DNA of 58,938 bases from an uncultured Mucilaginibacter sp. (GTDB taxonomy: Bacteria; Bacteroidota; Bacteroidia; Sphingobacteriales; Sphingobacteriaceae): the NCBI GenBank assembly GCA_903864275.1, contig CAIPFE010000026.1, forward strand, positions 1-58,938, written 5' to 3'. Below the pieces are notes generated by a model that did not search any database, was not told the origin of the DNA, and was given only the letters and a program-made list of their open reading frames with translations. Made by a program: the position numbers and the translations under genes. The first letter of the stretch is position 1. Each line of letters begins with the position of its first letter. Positions 34,595 through 43,993 of this stretch are shown here, one piece after another.

Positions 34595-35047
34595 ATGAAG
34601 AAATTATTATTGATGATGACCATATTGGTTTTAAGCGCCGGCGCATACGCACAGATAGAAACACCCGTAAAATGGTCGTACGCTGCAAAAAAGCTTAGTC
34701 CTACCGAAGCTGTTGTTTTTTTGCGGGCAACTATACAGGATGGATGGCATATTTATTCGCTTAATGTAAAAGATGGCGGCCCGATAAAAACATCATTTAC
34801 TTTTACACCATCGAAGGCATATGGTTTAATTGGCAAAACTTCGGAACCGGCGGCTATCACTAAATATGAAAAAGCATTTAGCATGGATGTAAGCTATTTT
34901 GAAAAATCAGTTACTTTCCAGCAAAAGATCAAATTGAAGTCACCCAATGCATCTGCAGTTAAGGGCAAACTGGAGTATATGACCTGCAACGATAAAAAAT
35001 GCCTTCCACCAGATGATATTGATTTTTCAATTCCCCTGGGCAAATAA
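34595..35047 (+). CDS. DsbD N-terminal (alpha) domain protein, separate gene
   Basis: A 150-residue exported protein: signal peptide MKKLLLMMTILVLSAGAYAQ, then an immunoglobulin-like domain (VKWSYAAKKLSPTEAVVFLRATIQDGWHIYSLNV) ending in YMTCNDKKCLPP, whose two Cys are the redox pair of DsbD-alpha. It should accept electrons from the membrane protein encoded 11 bases downstream and pass them to periplasmic disulfides. The start at 34595 places the signal peptide at the N-terminus; an upstream ATG (34565) adds a non-signal stretch. Confidence 0.9.
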   Translation: MKKLLLMMTILVLSAGAYAQIETPVKWSYAAKKLSPTEAVVFLRATIQDGWHIYSLNVKDGGPIKTSFTFTPSKAYGLIGKTSEPAAITKYEKAFSMDVSYFEKSVTFQQKIKLKSPNASAVKGKLEYMTCNDKKCLPPDDIDFSIPLGK

Positions 35048-35058
35048 CGGTTTAAAAA

Positions 35059-36783
35059 ATGGAACCATTCACCAAACCGGGTTATTTAAAGACAGGACTA
35101 TTAGTATTGCTAACCATCATCGTGGTTTTTGGCGCAGCCATAAGCCCGGTTAACGCTTTCCAGAAAAAACAAGCCGATACGGTATCGACAAGCGGGGTTA
35201 GTTTTACGACCATACCTACTGCTGCGGATAGCCTCGCGGCGAGAAAAAAACATCGGGACAGTGTTGAAAAAACCAAAACCGTTGTAAAGGCGGTTGCCAA
35301 AGAAAAACCAAAAACACTTTGGGAGATTTTTATCGCCGGCCTGCTTGGCGGTTTTACCGCAGTACTGTTGCCGTGCATTTATCCTTTGTTACCATTAACG
35401 GTAAGTTTTTTCACAAAAAAGAGCGGTTCGCGGGCAAAGGGTGTTTTACAATCGTTAACCTACGGATTATCAATCATCGTTATTTATGTTTCGCTGGGGA
35501 TGCTGATTTCCATCATATTTGGTTCCGACGCACTTAATGCGCTGGCAACCAATGGCATATTTAATATGTTTTTCTTCCTATTACTGGTTGTTTTCGGGAT
35601 ATCATTTTTAGGGGCATTTGAAATTACTTTGCCCAGTTCGCTGGCCAATAAATTGGATGCCAATGCTGACAAGGGCGGGCTTACCGGAATTTTCTTTATG
35701 GCATCGACGTTGGTTGTTGTATCATTTTCATGTACCGGCCCAATCATAGGGACTTTGCTTGTTGATGCCGCCTCAAAAGGCGACCGGCTTGGCCCGGCTG
35801 TTGGTATGCTGGGATTTTCGCTGGCGCTTGCGCTGCCTTTTACAGCCTTTGCTTTGTTCCCGGCGGGGTTAAAAAGCCTGCCAAAATCGGGCGGGTGGCT
35901 TAATAGTGTGAAAGTGATATTGGGTTTTTTAGAACTTGCTTTTGCGCTTAAGTTTTTATCAAATGTTGACCTAGCCTATCATTGGAACTGGTTCGACCGC
36001 GAGATATTTTTATCGCTATGGATAGCCATTGGTTTATTAATGGGGTTATACCTAATCGGTAAGATCAAATTTTCGCATGACAGTGACCTTCCTTATCTAT
36101 CGGTACCACGCACATTTATTGCGATTGTCGTTTTCGCCTTTGTTATTTATATGGTGCCGGGTTTATGGGGCGCGCCGTTGAAATCGATCAGCGCATTCCT
36201 GCCGCCGATTGCTACACAGGATTTCGACCTTTCATCCGTGCCAGGAGGGTCGGCTTTGCCTGCAGCGCAGCAGTCATCCATAAAAGTTAAGAAATATGAT
36301 GGGGTGTACGACCGTATAAAAACGCGCGGAACGGATCCGTGGTATGACTACGACCAGGCCTTGCAAGTATCCAAAGAGCTACATAAACCGATATTTATTG
36401 ATTTTACCGGGTTTAATTGTGTTAACTGCCGAAAAATGGAAGCAAATGTTTGGACCGACCCGCGGGTTTTTGCCCATTTACGAAATGATTTTGTAATGCT
36501 CCAACTGGTTGTAGACGATAAAACCAATTTAGACCCCAAAGAGCAATTCATCTCTCAATATAGCGGCAAAAAAATTACCACTTTAGGCGGCAAATGGAGC
36601 GATTTTGAAGCCTCGCGCTTTAATTCTAACTCGCAGCCGTTTTATGTGTTACTGGACGGCGAGGGTAATATGCTGACCGATAAAAGCGGGACTGTTATAC
36701 CGCCTTCCCCTGCTGACTATGATATCAGCAGCTATTTAAAATTTCTAGAAAGCGGTATTGCAGCTTATAAGGATAAGAGATAA
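35059..36783 (+). CDS. dsbD: DsbD: thiol:disulfide interchange membrane protein
   Basis: A 574-residue protein with the DsbD beta and gamma parts: about eight TM helices, with membrane Cys in LLPCIYPLLPL (near 111) and SFSCTGPIIG (near 233), and a C-terminal thioredoxin-like domain with CVNC (near 456). It moves electrons from cytoplasmic thioredoxin to the periplasm. It forms an operon with the alpha-domain gene, so the enzyme is split here compared with the single E. coli protein. Confidence 0.93.
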   Translation: MEPFTKPGYLKTGLLVLLTIIVVFGAAISPVNAFQKKQADTVSTSGVSFTTIPTAADSLAARKKHRDSVEKTKTVVKAVAKEKPKTLWEIFIAGLLGGFTAVLLPCIYPLLPLTVSFFTKKSGSRAKGVLQSLTYGLSIIVIYVSLGMLISIIFGSDALNALATNGIFNMFFFLLLVVFGISFLGAFEITLPSSLANKLDANADKGGLTGIFFMASTLVVVSFSCTGPIIGTLLVDAASKGDRLGPAVGMLGFSLALALPFTAFALFPAGLKSLPKSGGWLNSVKVILGFLELAFALKFLSNVDLAYHWNWFDREIFLSLWIAIGLLMGLYLIGKIKFSHDSDLPYLSVPRTFIAIVVFAFVIYMVPGLWGAPLKSISAFLPPIATQDFDLSSVPGGSALPAAQQSSIKVKKYDGVYDRIKTRGTDPWYDYDQALQVSKELHKPIFIDFTGFNCVNCRKMEANVWTDPRVFAHLRNDFVMLQLVVDDKTNLDPKEQFISQYSGKKITTLGGKWSDFEASRFNSNSQPFYVLLDGEGNMLTDKSGTVIPPSPADYDISSYLKFLESGIAAYKDKR

Positions 36784-36789
36784 CCTTCA

Positions 36790-36832
36790 TTTCCACATAG
36801 CGATGGGTTTCAAACCCATCGCTATGTGGAAA
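36790..36832. repeat. Long perfect palindrome, one side of the IS200-like gene
   Basis: 21-bp arms beginning TTTCCACATAGCGATGGG meet around a single C (36811). The core ATAGCGATGGGTTT/AAACCCATCGCTAT recurs at 37346-37374. Confidence 0.92.
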
Positions 36833-36843
36833 CAATCCAGCCG

Positions 36844-37266
36844 CTATTGAAATTTAGCATTCTTTTTTATCTCTTTTAATTCATCGCTAAAAGATTTACT
36901 GCGATGATGCTTTTCCTGGTTATAAATATAACTCCGCACTCTTTTCACATTATCCGGACTAACGCTAAATGCTGCAAATCCGTCTTGCCAGGTAATATAT
37001 TTATCCGGGTTATCTTTAAAATGTTCCGATGAATTTCCTTTTATTGTTTTTACAACATCGGCAACTGATTGATCGGTACGTAATCTTACCAACAAATGCA
37101 CATGGTCTTCTATACCGTTTATACAATCAAGATAAATTTCATATTCAGTTGCGATCTCTTTGATGACCTTATAAACCTCACTTTTTAATGAAGGGATTAA
37201 TATTGGCTCTCGATTTTTTGTTGACCAGATAAGGTGTACCCATAGTGAAGAATAACTTTGAGGCAT
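36844..37266 (-). CDS. IS200/IS605-like Y1 transposase (TnpA / RAYT type)
   Basis: A 140-residue HUH transposase. DHVHLLVRL gives the HUH pair; SYIYNQEKHH carries the catalytic Tyr and a helix typical of IS200-like TnpA; WSTKNREPIL is the usual N-terminal motif. Start MPQSYSSLW at 37266. The gene is flanked on both sides by near-identical palindromes, matching either IS200 subterminal hairpins or REP elements mobilised by a RAYT. It appears intact. No TnpB gene is present. Confidence 0.9.
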   Translation of the reverse strand: MPQSYSSLWVHLIWSTKNREPILIPSLKSEVYKVIKEIATEYEIYLDCINGIEDHVHLLVRLRTDQSVADVVKTIKGNSSEHFKDNPDKYITWQDGFAAFSVSPDNVKRVRSYIYNQEKHHRSKSFSDELKEIKKNAKFQ

Positions 37267-37345
37267 GGTTGTAAAGTCTAAGTAATAAAACAAATATAGC
37301 AATGGATGTTATTAATTTCATAGTTATGAAATCAGTGCTTCCCAA

Positions 37346-37374
37346 ATAGCGATGGGTTTGAAACCCATCGCTAT
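37346..37374. repeat. Palindrome on the other side of the IS200-like gene
   Basis: ATAGCGATGGGTTT-G-AAACCCATCGCTAT, identical to the core at 36797-36825 except for the central base. Broken copies (AGCTATGAAGCCATCGCTATG) continue to about 37420. Confidence 0.9.
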
Positions 37375-37495
37375 GAAACGGCAGCTATGAAGCCATCGCT
37401 ATGAAACCCGTAGCCATTTTCTCCCACAAATTATTTCTCTCCCAAAAAATAAATATAAATTCGCCCAACTTTTACAGGGTACGGGCTAATACAGC

Positions 37496-37503
37496 TATCT
37501 TTG
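37496..37503 (+). promoter_or_regulatory. -7 box of pfkA
   Basis: TATCTTTG fits TAnnTTTG, with TTTA about 21 bases upstream as a weak -33. Distance to the ATG is 58 bases. Confidence 0.5.
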
Positions 37504-37561
37504 CAATAAGTTTTATTTAATACTTTAATTTTTACAACGCAAAACAGCGCCAATTCATAAA

Positions 37562-38539
37562 ATGACGCAAATAAAAAATATTGGACTTTTTACTTCAGGC
37601 GGCGACTCGCCGGGCATGAATGCCGCCATCAGGGCGGTTGTACGTTCATCAATTTACTATGGTTTAGAAGTAACAGGTATCCGCCGCGGATACGATGGAA
37701 TGATCAAAGGTGATATGTTCCCGATGGACCGCAGGTCGGTTTCAAATATCATTCAGCGCGGCGGCACCATACTAAAAACGGCCAGGAGCGAACAATTTAA
37801 AACTACCGAAGGGCGTAAACAGGCTTACGAAAACTTAAAAGCAAATAAGGTCGACGCATTGGTTGCAATTGGGGGCGACGGAACTTTTACCGGTGCGAAG
37901 ATTTTTGGGCACGAATATAATTTTCCGATCGTTGGTTTGCCGGGCACTATTGATAACGACCTTTTCGGCACCGATTTTACCATCGGCTATGATACCGCAA
38001 TTAATACCGTTATAGAAGCGGTAGATAAGATACGGGACACCGCCGAATCGCACGACAGGCTGTTTATTGTTGAAGTTATGGGCCGCGACTCGGGCCTGAT
38101 CGCACTACGTACAGGTATTGCTGCCGGGGCCGAGGCCATTTTGATACCCGAAAGTAAAACAGATATACAGTCGGTATTTGAGCGGCTGGAACGGGGCAGA
38201 AAAGATAAAAAGTCGAAAATTATTATGCTGGCTGAAAACGGTGAGGCTGGTGATGCTTTTGAGATAGGGAGGCAAATAAAAGAGAAGTTCCCGAACTATG
38301 ATACACGCATATCCATATTGGGCCATATCCAGCGTGGCGGAAGCCCCACCTGTATGGACCGCGTTCTGGCAAGCCGGGTAGGTGTTGCTGCCATTGAAGG
38401 GCTGATAGCCGGTCACCGCGATGAAATGGTGGGGCTAATACACAACGAAATAGCTTTTACCCCGTTTGAGCATGCCATAAAACGCAATACAGAGATCAAT
38501 CCTGATTTTTTGAAGATCGTTGAGATATTGGCGATATAA
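37562..38539 (+). CDS. pfkA: ATP-dependent 6-phosphofructokinase
   Basis: A 325-residue PfkA. GGDSPGMNAAIRAV (near 13-26), IGGDGTFTGA (near 102), LPGTIDNDLFGTDFTIGYDTA with the catalytic TIDND, MGRDSG and GHIQRGGSPTCMDR. GGDGT with Gly after Asp points to ATP rather than pyrophosphate as donor. Key glycolysis step, fructose 6-phosphate to the 1,6-bisphosphate. Monocistronic. Confidence 0.97.
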   Translation: MTQIKNIGLFTSGGDSPGMNAAIRAVVRSSIYYGLEVTGIRRGYDGMIKGDMFPMDRRSVSNIIQRGGTILKTARSEQFKTTEGRKQAYENLKANKVDALVAIGGDGTFTGAKIFGHEYNFPIVGLPGTIDNDLFGTDFTIGYDTAINTVIEAVDKIRDTAESHDRLFIVEVMGRDSGLIALRTGIAAGAEAILIPESKTDIQSVFERLERGRKDKKSKIIMLAENGEAGDAFEIGRQIKEKFPNYDTRISILGHIQRGGSPTCMDRVLASRVGVAAIEGLIAGHRDEMVGLIHNEIAFTPFEHAIKRNTEINPDFLKIVEILAI

Positions 38540-38568
38540 CTTGTTTATGCTGCTTTGTAGACTACCGT

Positions 38569-39354
38569 TTACTTCTTGAAAAATTCTATCAAAGCAGGTG
38601 CAAGTACCTTCATTGCGATATTATGTGTTTGCCCCTTAAACATTATGAGTTTGCTGCCGGTTATTGTTTCGGCAAGTTTTTTCACGGCGTTTTGCATGGA
38701 AGCCGGGCTTTTCTCACCGCCCCCAACAAGGGTGGGTATTTTAACTGAAGCAGCTCTTTCTTCGGGTAGAGAAAAGTCGCCCATAACCGCGGCATCGTAG
38801 GGTAAGGTATGCGCCACGGCTTTCAATTTCGAAAATATGGGCATTATCCGCATTATAAACACAACAAATGCCGGAACACCCACCATATCCCTCATAAAGA
38901 ACTTAACCGCATCACCCCGGCGATTCGACGCGATCAACGCCTTTAATTGCGCTTCGGCATCAGGAGGCGGCTGGTGACCGTCTTTATCAACCATAAATGG
39001 TGCTTCGTATAGGGCAAGTTTTTTTATGCTGAGCCCGGCGGCTGCGGCCCGTAGGGCAAGTGCGGCGCCAGAAGATATGCCGGCTAAAAAAACCGGGGCG
39101 CCTACTGTCTGTATTAAGGCATCAATATCTTCTACCTCACGCTCCGGCGAATATGGTTTTGTATCCCCGCTCTCATTACGGCCGCGGCGGTCGTAGTTGA
39201 TCACTGTAAAATGCAGTGACAGTAATTTAGCGAGTTCAGGCATTGGCCCGAATGCCCGGCTGCACAAGGCGCCATCAACCAGGATCACCGGCTCACCGCT
39301 GCCCAGTTGGTCATAAGCAATAGAAGTTCCGTCTTTTGAGGTTACTGTTTTCAT
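38569..39354 (-). CDS. Alpha/beta-fold hydrolase
   Basis: A 261-residue protein with nucleophile elbow GISSGAA (Ser near 95), an oxyanion strand PVILVDGALCSRAFG, YDRRGRNESGDT near 55 and a C-terminal GQTHNI with the likely catalytic His. Substrate unknown. Converges on pfkA. Confidence 0.9.
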   Translation of the reverse strand: MKTVTSKDGTSIAYDQLGSGEPVILVDGALCSRAFGPMPELAKLLSLHFTVINYDRRGRNESGDTKPYSPEREVEDIDALIQTVGAPVFLAGISSGAALALRAAAAGLSIKKLALYEAPFMVDKDGHQPPPDAEAQLKALIASNRRGDAVKFFMRDMVGVPAFVVFIMRIMPIFSKLKAVAHTLPYDAAVMGDFSLPEERAASVKIPTLVGGGEKSPASMQNAVKKLAETITGSKLIMFKGQTHNIAMKVLAPALIEFFKK

Positions 39355-39371
39355 TTTTTATGATTGAAGGA

Positions 39372-39467
39372 TCATTTATTCATCAAAATTCGCAGGTTTT
39401 CGGCTAAGCGGTCAATGCTTTGGTTCCAGCCGGTGTTCAGGCCATCAACCGAGCCGTGCTTATGCAA
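39372..39467 (-). pseudogene. 3' fragment of an SRPBCC/AHSA1-like gene
   Basis: A minus-strand frame ending at TGA 39372-39374 reads LHKHGSVDGLNTGWNQSIDR followed by LAENLRILMNK, like the C-terminus of AHSA1/SRPBCC proteins (GW..sl..L). Upstream the frame stays open for about 25 more codons, but the resemblance stops and no start is found. Only about a quarter of a full protein remains. Its last codons lie 18 bases from the alpha/beta hydrolase gene, same strand. Confidence 0.4.
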
Positions 39468-39646
39468 AGTTATTTTAAAAAAATACTGATAGTTGATCAG
39501 CGAAATAATAAATCTTCCGATACCCAACAGCACACCGTTTCCTTGCGAAGTATGAATAAAGCATAAGAAGGGGGCACAGCATTTTTAAACTATCTATCTC
39601 CCTGCAAAGAAATATATGTTAAAAATGCGCTTTCAAATCTTACCAC

Positions 39647-41053
39647 ATGAAAAAAATCGGGATCATTATCTTATCATTACTCTGCCTTTTATCCTGCCGA
39701 AAAGAACACGTCCAGGTACCGCCGCCCATCCCTTATGGCCCTCCTGTTAATGTTTCAATAAATGAAAACCAACCGGACTACACCATACCGGCAACTTTTG
39801 AAGGCTTAAGTTTTGAAACGCAAATATTAACCGCTAATCCCGGTTTTTTGAATGTAAACAATACAGTGCTCATTCAACTGATCAAAAACCTTGGCCCGGG
39901 ACTGCTGCGTATCGGCGGTGGCACCAGCGATGAAGTTTACTGGTCGGAAAGAATGCGTACAGGCAACAGCACAACCGATTCCCTTACTCCTTCTGACATT
40001 GACCGCTTATCGGCTTTTTCAAAGGCAGTAGGGTGGCCGGTTCTTTTTGGATTAAACATGGGGAGTTATGATGCCGCTGTAGCGTCAAATGAAGCGGTTT
40101 ATGTCCGTAAAAGCCTCGCGAATAATTTGTATGCCTTCCAGTCGGGTAATGAGCCCGACGTCTACAACGGCGGTATGCGCGGCCCTGCTTATAATTACGA
40201 CAGCTACCAGGGCGAGTGGGAAACTTATTTATCGGCTGTGAGGAACAGGATACCGCAGGCACCTTTTGCGGGCCCGGATGTTGCTTATAACAGCTACTGG
40301 ATAACGTCATTTGCCGAAAATGAAAATCGTAATGTAAAACTGTTAGACGGGCATTATTATACTGCAGGCCCCGCCACAGACCCCTCTATTACTTATCACA
40401 CCATTTTAGCAAGCAGCGCCGGCCTGACCTATTACCTGGAGGGAGTCAGTCTTGAAGCCTCCAAATATAATTTGCCTTACCGTATTACCGAAAGTAACAA
40501 CGTTTACGGGGGCGGCAAAAAGGGGGTCAGTGATATATTCGCATCGGCATTATGGGCCCTCGATGTGATGTGGACGGTAGCCGAAAATAATGGCGCGGGA
40601 ATTAATTTTCATGGCGGCTATGGTCTTTTCTATTCGCCTGTCCTTATTCAAAATGGAGTGTTAAACGCCAGTCCGGAGTATTATGCGATGCTGGCCTTTA
40701 AATATGGCAGTGCAGGGGGGACAACTATTCCGGCGAGCGTTAGCAAGCCACAGGTTTGCAGCGCTTATTCTTGTATTAAGACGGATAATACATGCTCCAT
40801 TACACTGATCAATAAGGACGACACAAATAATTATTCGTTCAATGTACAGTTAAGCAAAACAGCTTCCACCGTACAAATTGTGTGGCTTACGGCCCCCTCA
40901 ATCACGGCGGCAACAGGAGTTACCTTTGCGGGAAGTACAGTAAATACCGATGGCTCCTTCGAGACAAAAACCATCGAACAACACCAGGTAAACGGAAAAA
41001 GCTTTGTGGTTAATATGCCGGCGGGCAGCGCGGCGGTAGTTACAGTACATTGA
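39647..41053 (+). CDS. GH79-like glycoside hydrolase, lipoprotein
   Basis: A 468-residue lipoprotein: signal MKKIGIIILSLLCLLSC with lipobox Cys17. TIM-barrel motifs: TFEGLSFETQ, GLLRIGGGTSDEVYW, SGNEPD (acid/base Glu, near 169) and RITESNN (nucleophile Glu, near 285). A C-terminal beta domain follows. This resembles GH79 beta-glucuronidases; the substrate is a guess. It is followed by a GH78 rhamnosidase, so it may act on rhamnose- and uronate-containing plant glycans at the cell surface. Confidence 0.82.
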   Translation: MKKIGIIILSLLCLLSCRKEHVQVPPPIPYGPPVNVSINENQPDYTIPATFEGLSFETQILTANPGFLNVNNTVLIQLIKNLGPGLLRIGGGTSDEVYWSERMRTGNSTTDSLTPSDIDRLSAFSKAVGWPVLFGLNMGSYDAAVASNEAVYVRKSLANNLYAFQSGNEPDVYNGGMRGPAYNYDSYQGEWETYLSAVRNRIPQAPFAGPDVAYNSYWITSFAENENRNVKLLDGHYYTAGPATDPSITYHTILASSAGLTYYLEGVSLEASKYNLPYRITESNNVYGGGKKGVSDIFASALWALDVMWTVAENNGAGINFHGGYGLFYSPVLIQNGVLNASPEYYAMLAFKYGSAGGTTIPASVSKPQVCSAYSCIKTDNTCSITLINKDDTNNYSFNVQLSKTASTVQIVWLTAPSITAATGVTFAGSTVNTDGSFETKTIEQHQVNGKSFVVNMPAGSAAVVTVH

Positions 41054-41171
41054 ATGAGAACAATCCATTTATCCCAATAAAATTACATGCTGTTCACTTT
41101 TAAAATTTGTGATTACCAAAAGCATTTCTTTACCTTGCCTTCTCCAAATCAAATGCCCTTTTTAACTAAAG

Positions 41172-43907
41172 ATGAGAAAGCTAATTTTTTTATTTCTTGC
41201 CCTGTTTGCAGGTCGTGTATGTTTCGCACAGGTAAAGGTTGAGCACCTGCTAACCGAAAACTCGGTTGATCCTATTAGTGTCGATGCATTAATTCCGCGT
41301 TTCAGCTGGAAGCTTGCCGCTGACGGCATACGTGATGTAAAGCAAATAGTTTACGAGATAAAAGTCACCAACGGAAAGCACAGCGTTTGGAATTCGGGAA
41401 AAGTAATTTCCGATCAATCTGTTTATGTGCCTTATGGAGGAGAAACACTGCTATCAGGCCAAAAATATAACTGGCAGGTTAGGGTTTGGGATAACTCGGG
41501 TAAGGCCTCGGAATGGGCCGGGCCGGCATCTTTTCAAATGGGCTTGCTTAACGCCGCCGATTGGAAGGCCCAATGGATAATCCCTGGTTTTACCGAAGAT
41601 TCGGTAAACAGGCCAAGCCCGATGTTCCGCAAGGGGTTTTCTTTAACAAAAAAAATCGCATCGGCTACAGCTTATATCACTGCACATGGCTTATACGAAG
41701 CACAAATCAACGGACAGCGGGTCGGTGATGCCTATTTAACCCCGGGATGGACAAGCTATAACAAACGCCTGCAATACCAGGCTTATGATGTTACCACACT
41801 TTTAAAAAAGGGCGCAAATGCAGTTGGCGCTATGTTGGGAAACGGATGGTACCGCGGTTACATCGGCTTTAACCCTAAACCGGGTTTGTACGGAAAAGAT
41901 ATTGCCTTATTATTTCAGTTGGAGGTGACCTATACAGACGGCACCAAAGAAACAATTGTATCTGATGATAGCTGGAAATCATCAACCGGGCCGGTGCGTT
42001 TTGCCGAGATTTATTATGGCGCAACCATTGACGACCGCATGCAACAAAAGGATTGGTCGACCACCAATTTTGATGATAAAACCTGGTCGGGTGTAAAAGT
42101 GCAGGACTTTTCGAAGACTGTATTGGTAGCTACTTATAATGAACCTGTGCGCAAGCACGAAACATTTAAGCCCGTAAAAATATTTACCACGCCCAAAGGC
42201 GAAAAGGTAATCGATTTCGGTCAAAACCTGGTTGGCTGGGTACAGATGAAAGTTACCGGTAAGGCCGGTGATAAGATCACCTTGTCGCATGCCGAAGTAA
42301 TTGATAAAGCGGGAAATTTTTATACTGATAATTTGCGCACAGCCCGTTCGCAGGATGTTTACATATTAAATGGCGACGGCGAGGAAACCTTTGAACCGCA
42401 GTTTACCTGGCAGGGTTTCAGGTACATTAAAGTTGAGGGCTACCCGCCCGGCGATCTGAAGGCAGAAAACTTTACGGCGATCGCGCTTTATTCAGATATG
42501 ACGCCCACTGGTTCGTTCTCCTGCTCAAATGCGCTTATTAATCAATTGCAGCACAATATACAATGGGGCCAGAAAGGCAATTTTTTGGATGTCCCCACTG
42601 ATTGCCCGCAGCGCGATGAACGCTTAGGCTGGACAGGTGATGCGCAGGCCTTTTCGCGCACGGCATCCTACCTGATGAATGTGCATAATTTTTTTACCAA
42701 ATGGCTTAAAGATGTGGCCGCTGATCAATATTCAAGTGGCAGTATCCCTTTTGTAATACCGAATGTGCTGGGTAAAAACGCAACTGACGGCCCCGGGGCC
42801 AGCACAGGCTGGGCCGATGTGTCGACAATTATCCCATGGAACATGTACCTGGCTTATGGCGACAAACGGATCCTCGAAAATCAGTATAGTAGTATGAAGG
42901 CTTGGGTTGATTATATGCAGCACCAAAGCAAAAACGACCTCTGGAACACAGGCTTCCATTTTGGCGACTGGCTGTTTTATAGTGTAAATGACGATACCGA
43001 CGGCAGCTCGGCCATCACCAATAAATATTTAATAGCACAGTGCTTTTATGCTTACTCAACGCAATTGCTCATTAATGTTGCAAACGTATTGGGCAAAAAA
43101 GAGGATGCTGATTATTACACCACCCTCCTCGATAAAATAAAAGATGCGTACTTAAAAGAATATGTGACACCAAACGGCCTTATCTCATCTGATACCCAAA
43201 CGGCTTATGTGCTCGCCCTGCAATTTGATATGCTGCCCGAAAACTTAAGGTTGCAGGCGGCCGACAGGCTCGTCAGTAATATCAGGCGGTATGAAAACCA
43301 TTTAACTACCGGCTTTTTAGGCACACCTTACCTGTGCCATGTGCTCAGCCGCTTCGGGCATGCCGATGTGGCTTACAGGCTTTTATTACAGGATACCTAT
43401 CCATCATGGTTATACCCGGTAAAAATGGGGGCAACCACCATCTGGGAAAGGTGGGACGGCATAAAGCCCGACGGCAGTTTTGAAGAGCCGAGCATGAACT
43501 CGTATAATCACTATGCTTACGGCGCTATCGGCGATTGGATGTACCGGGTTATTGCAGGTATTGATACAAAAGCCGATGGCCCCGGTTACAAGCAAATAGT
43601 AATAAAACCAACAATTGGCGGCAACCTGCAAAACGCATCTGCTGATTATGAAACCAATTACGGCAAAGTAAGCTCGCACTGGAAACTTGACGGTGGTAAC
43701 CTGGTGATGGATGTGGAGATACCGGCTAATACTACGGCAACCATCTATATCCCTGCAAACAATGGAGCTGCGGTAACAGAAAGCGGTAAGCCAATTGCCA
43801 CCGAACCAGAAATAAAAATGGCCGACCCGGAAGCGGGGTATATTGTGGTAAATGTAGGATCAGGGATATATCATTTTAGTACACCTCAAACAACGGTAAA
43901 TCCGTAG
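41172..43907 (+). CDS. Alpha-L-rhamnosidase, GH78
   Basis: A 911-residue secreted enzyme with a signal peptide (1-20, VCFAQV). Fibronectin-like N-domain, jelly-roll domain (SATAYITAHGLYEAQINGQRVGDAYLTPGWTSY), and (alpha/alpha)6 catalytic barrel with DVPTDCPQRDERLGWTGDAQ (general acid region) and ATTIWERWDGIKPDGSFEEPSMNSYNHYAYG (catalytic Glu). It releases rhamnose for the transporter and aldolase encoded next. The TAG stop (43905-43907) lies within an inverted repeat, so the C-terminus may have been reset by that insertion. Confidence 0.95.
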   Translation: MRKLIFLFLALFAGRVCFAQVKVEHLLTENSVDPISVDALIPRFSWKLAADGIRDVKQIVYEIKVTNGKHSVWNSGKVISDQSVYVPYGGETLLSGQKYNWQVRVWDNSGKASEWAGPASFQMGLLNAADWKAQWIIPGFTEDSVNRPSPMFRKGFSLTKKIASATAYITAHGLYEAQINGQRVGDAYLTPGWTSYNKRLQYQAYDVTTLLKKGANAVGAMLGNGWYRGYIGFNPKPGLYGKDIALLFQLEVTYTDGTKETIVSDDSWKSSTGPVRFAEIYYGATIDDRMQQKDWSTTNFDDKTWSGVKVQDFSKTVLVATYNEPVRKHETFKPVKIFTTPKGEKVIDFGQNLVGWVQMKVTGKAGDKITLSHAEVIDKAGNFYTDNLRTARSQDVYILNGDGEETFEPQFTWQGFRYIKVEGYPPGDLKAENFTAIALYSDMTPTGSFSCSNALINQLQHNIQWGQKGNFLDVPTDCPQRDERLGWTGDAQAFSRTASYLMNVHNFFTKWLKDVAADQYSSGSIPFVIPNVLGKNATDGPGASTGWADVSTIIPWNMYLAYGDKRILENQYSSMKAWVDYMQHQSKNDLWNTGFHFGDWLFYSVNDDTDGSSAITNKYLIAQCFYAYSTQLLINVANVLGKKEDADYYTTLLDKIKDAYLKEYVTPNGLISSDTQTAYVLALQFDMLPENLRLQAADRLVSNIRRYENHLTTGFLGTPYLCHVLSRFGHADVAYRLLLQDTYPSWLYPVKMGATTIWERWDGIKPDGSFEEPSMNSYNHYAYGAIGDWMYRVIAGIDTKADGPGYKQIVIKPTIGGNLQNASADYETNYGKVSSHWKLDGGNLVMDVEIPANTTATIYIPANNGAAVTESGKPIATEPEIKMADPEAGYIVVNVGSGIYHFSTPQTTVNP

Positions 43908-43981
43908 AGGTGCAATATTTTGCGTCTCCCACCTGACGGATTGAGGTTAGTTACCGGAGACACAAAATATTGTGTCTCTAC
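43904..43981. repeat. 78-base element with 26-base inverted ends
   Basis: The left end GTAGAGGTGCAATATTTTGC plus GTCTCC pairs with the right end GGAGACACAAAATATTGTGT plus CTCTAC at most positions. The centre is CACCTGACGGATTGAGG and following. Related to 20364-20441. It overlaps the GH78 stop codon. Confidence 0.85.
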
Positions 43982-43993
43982 ATTGAACAAAAC

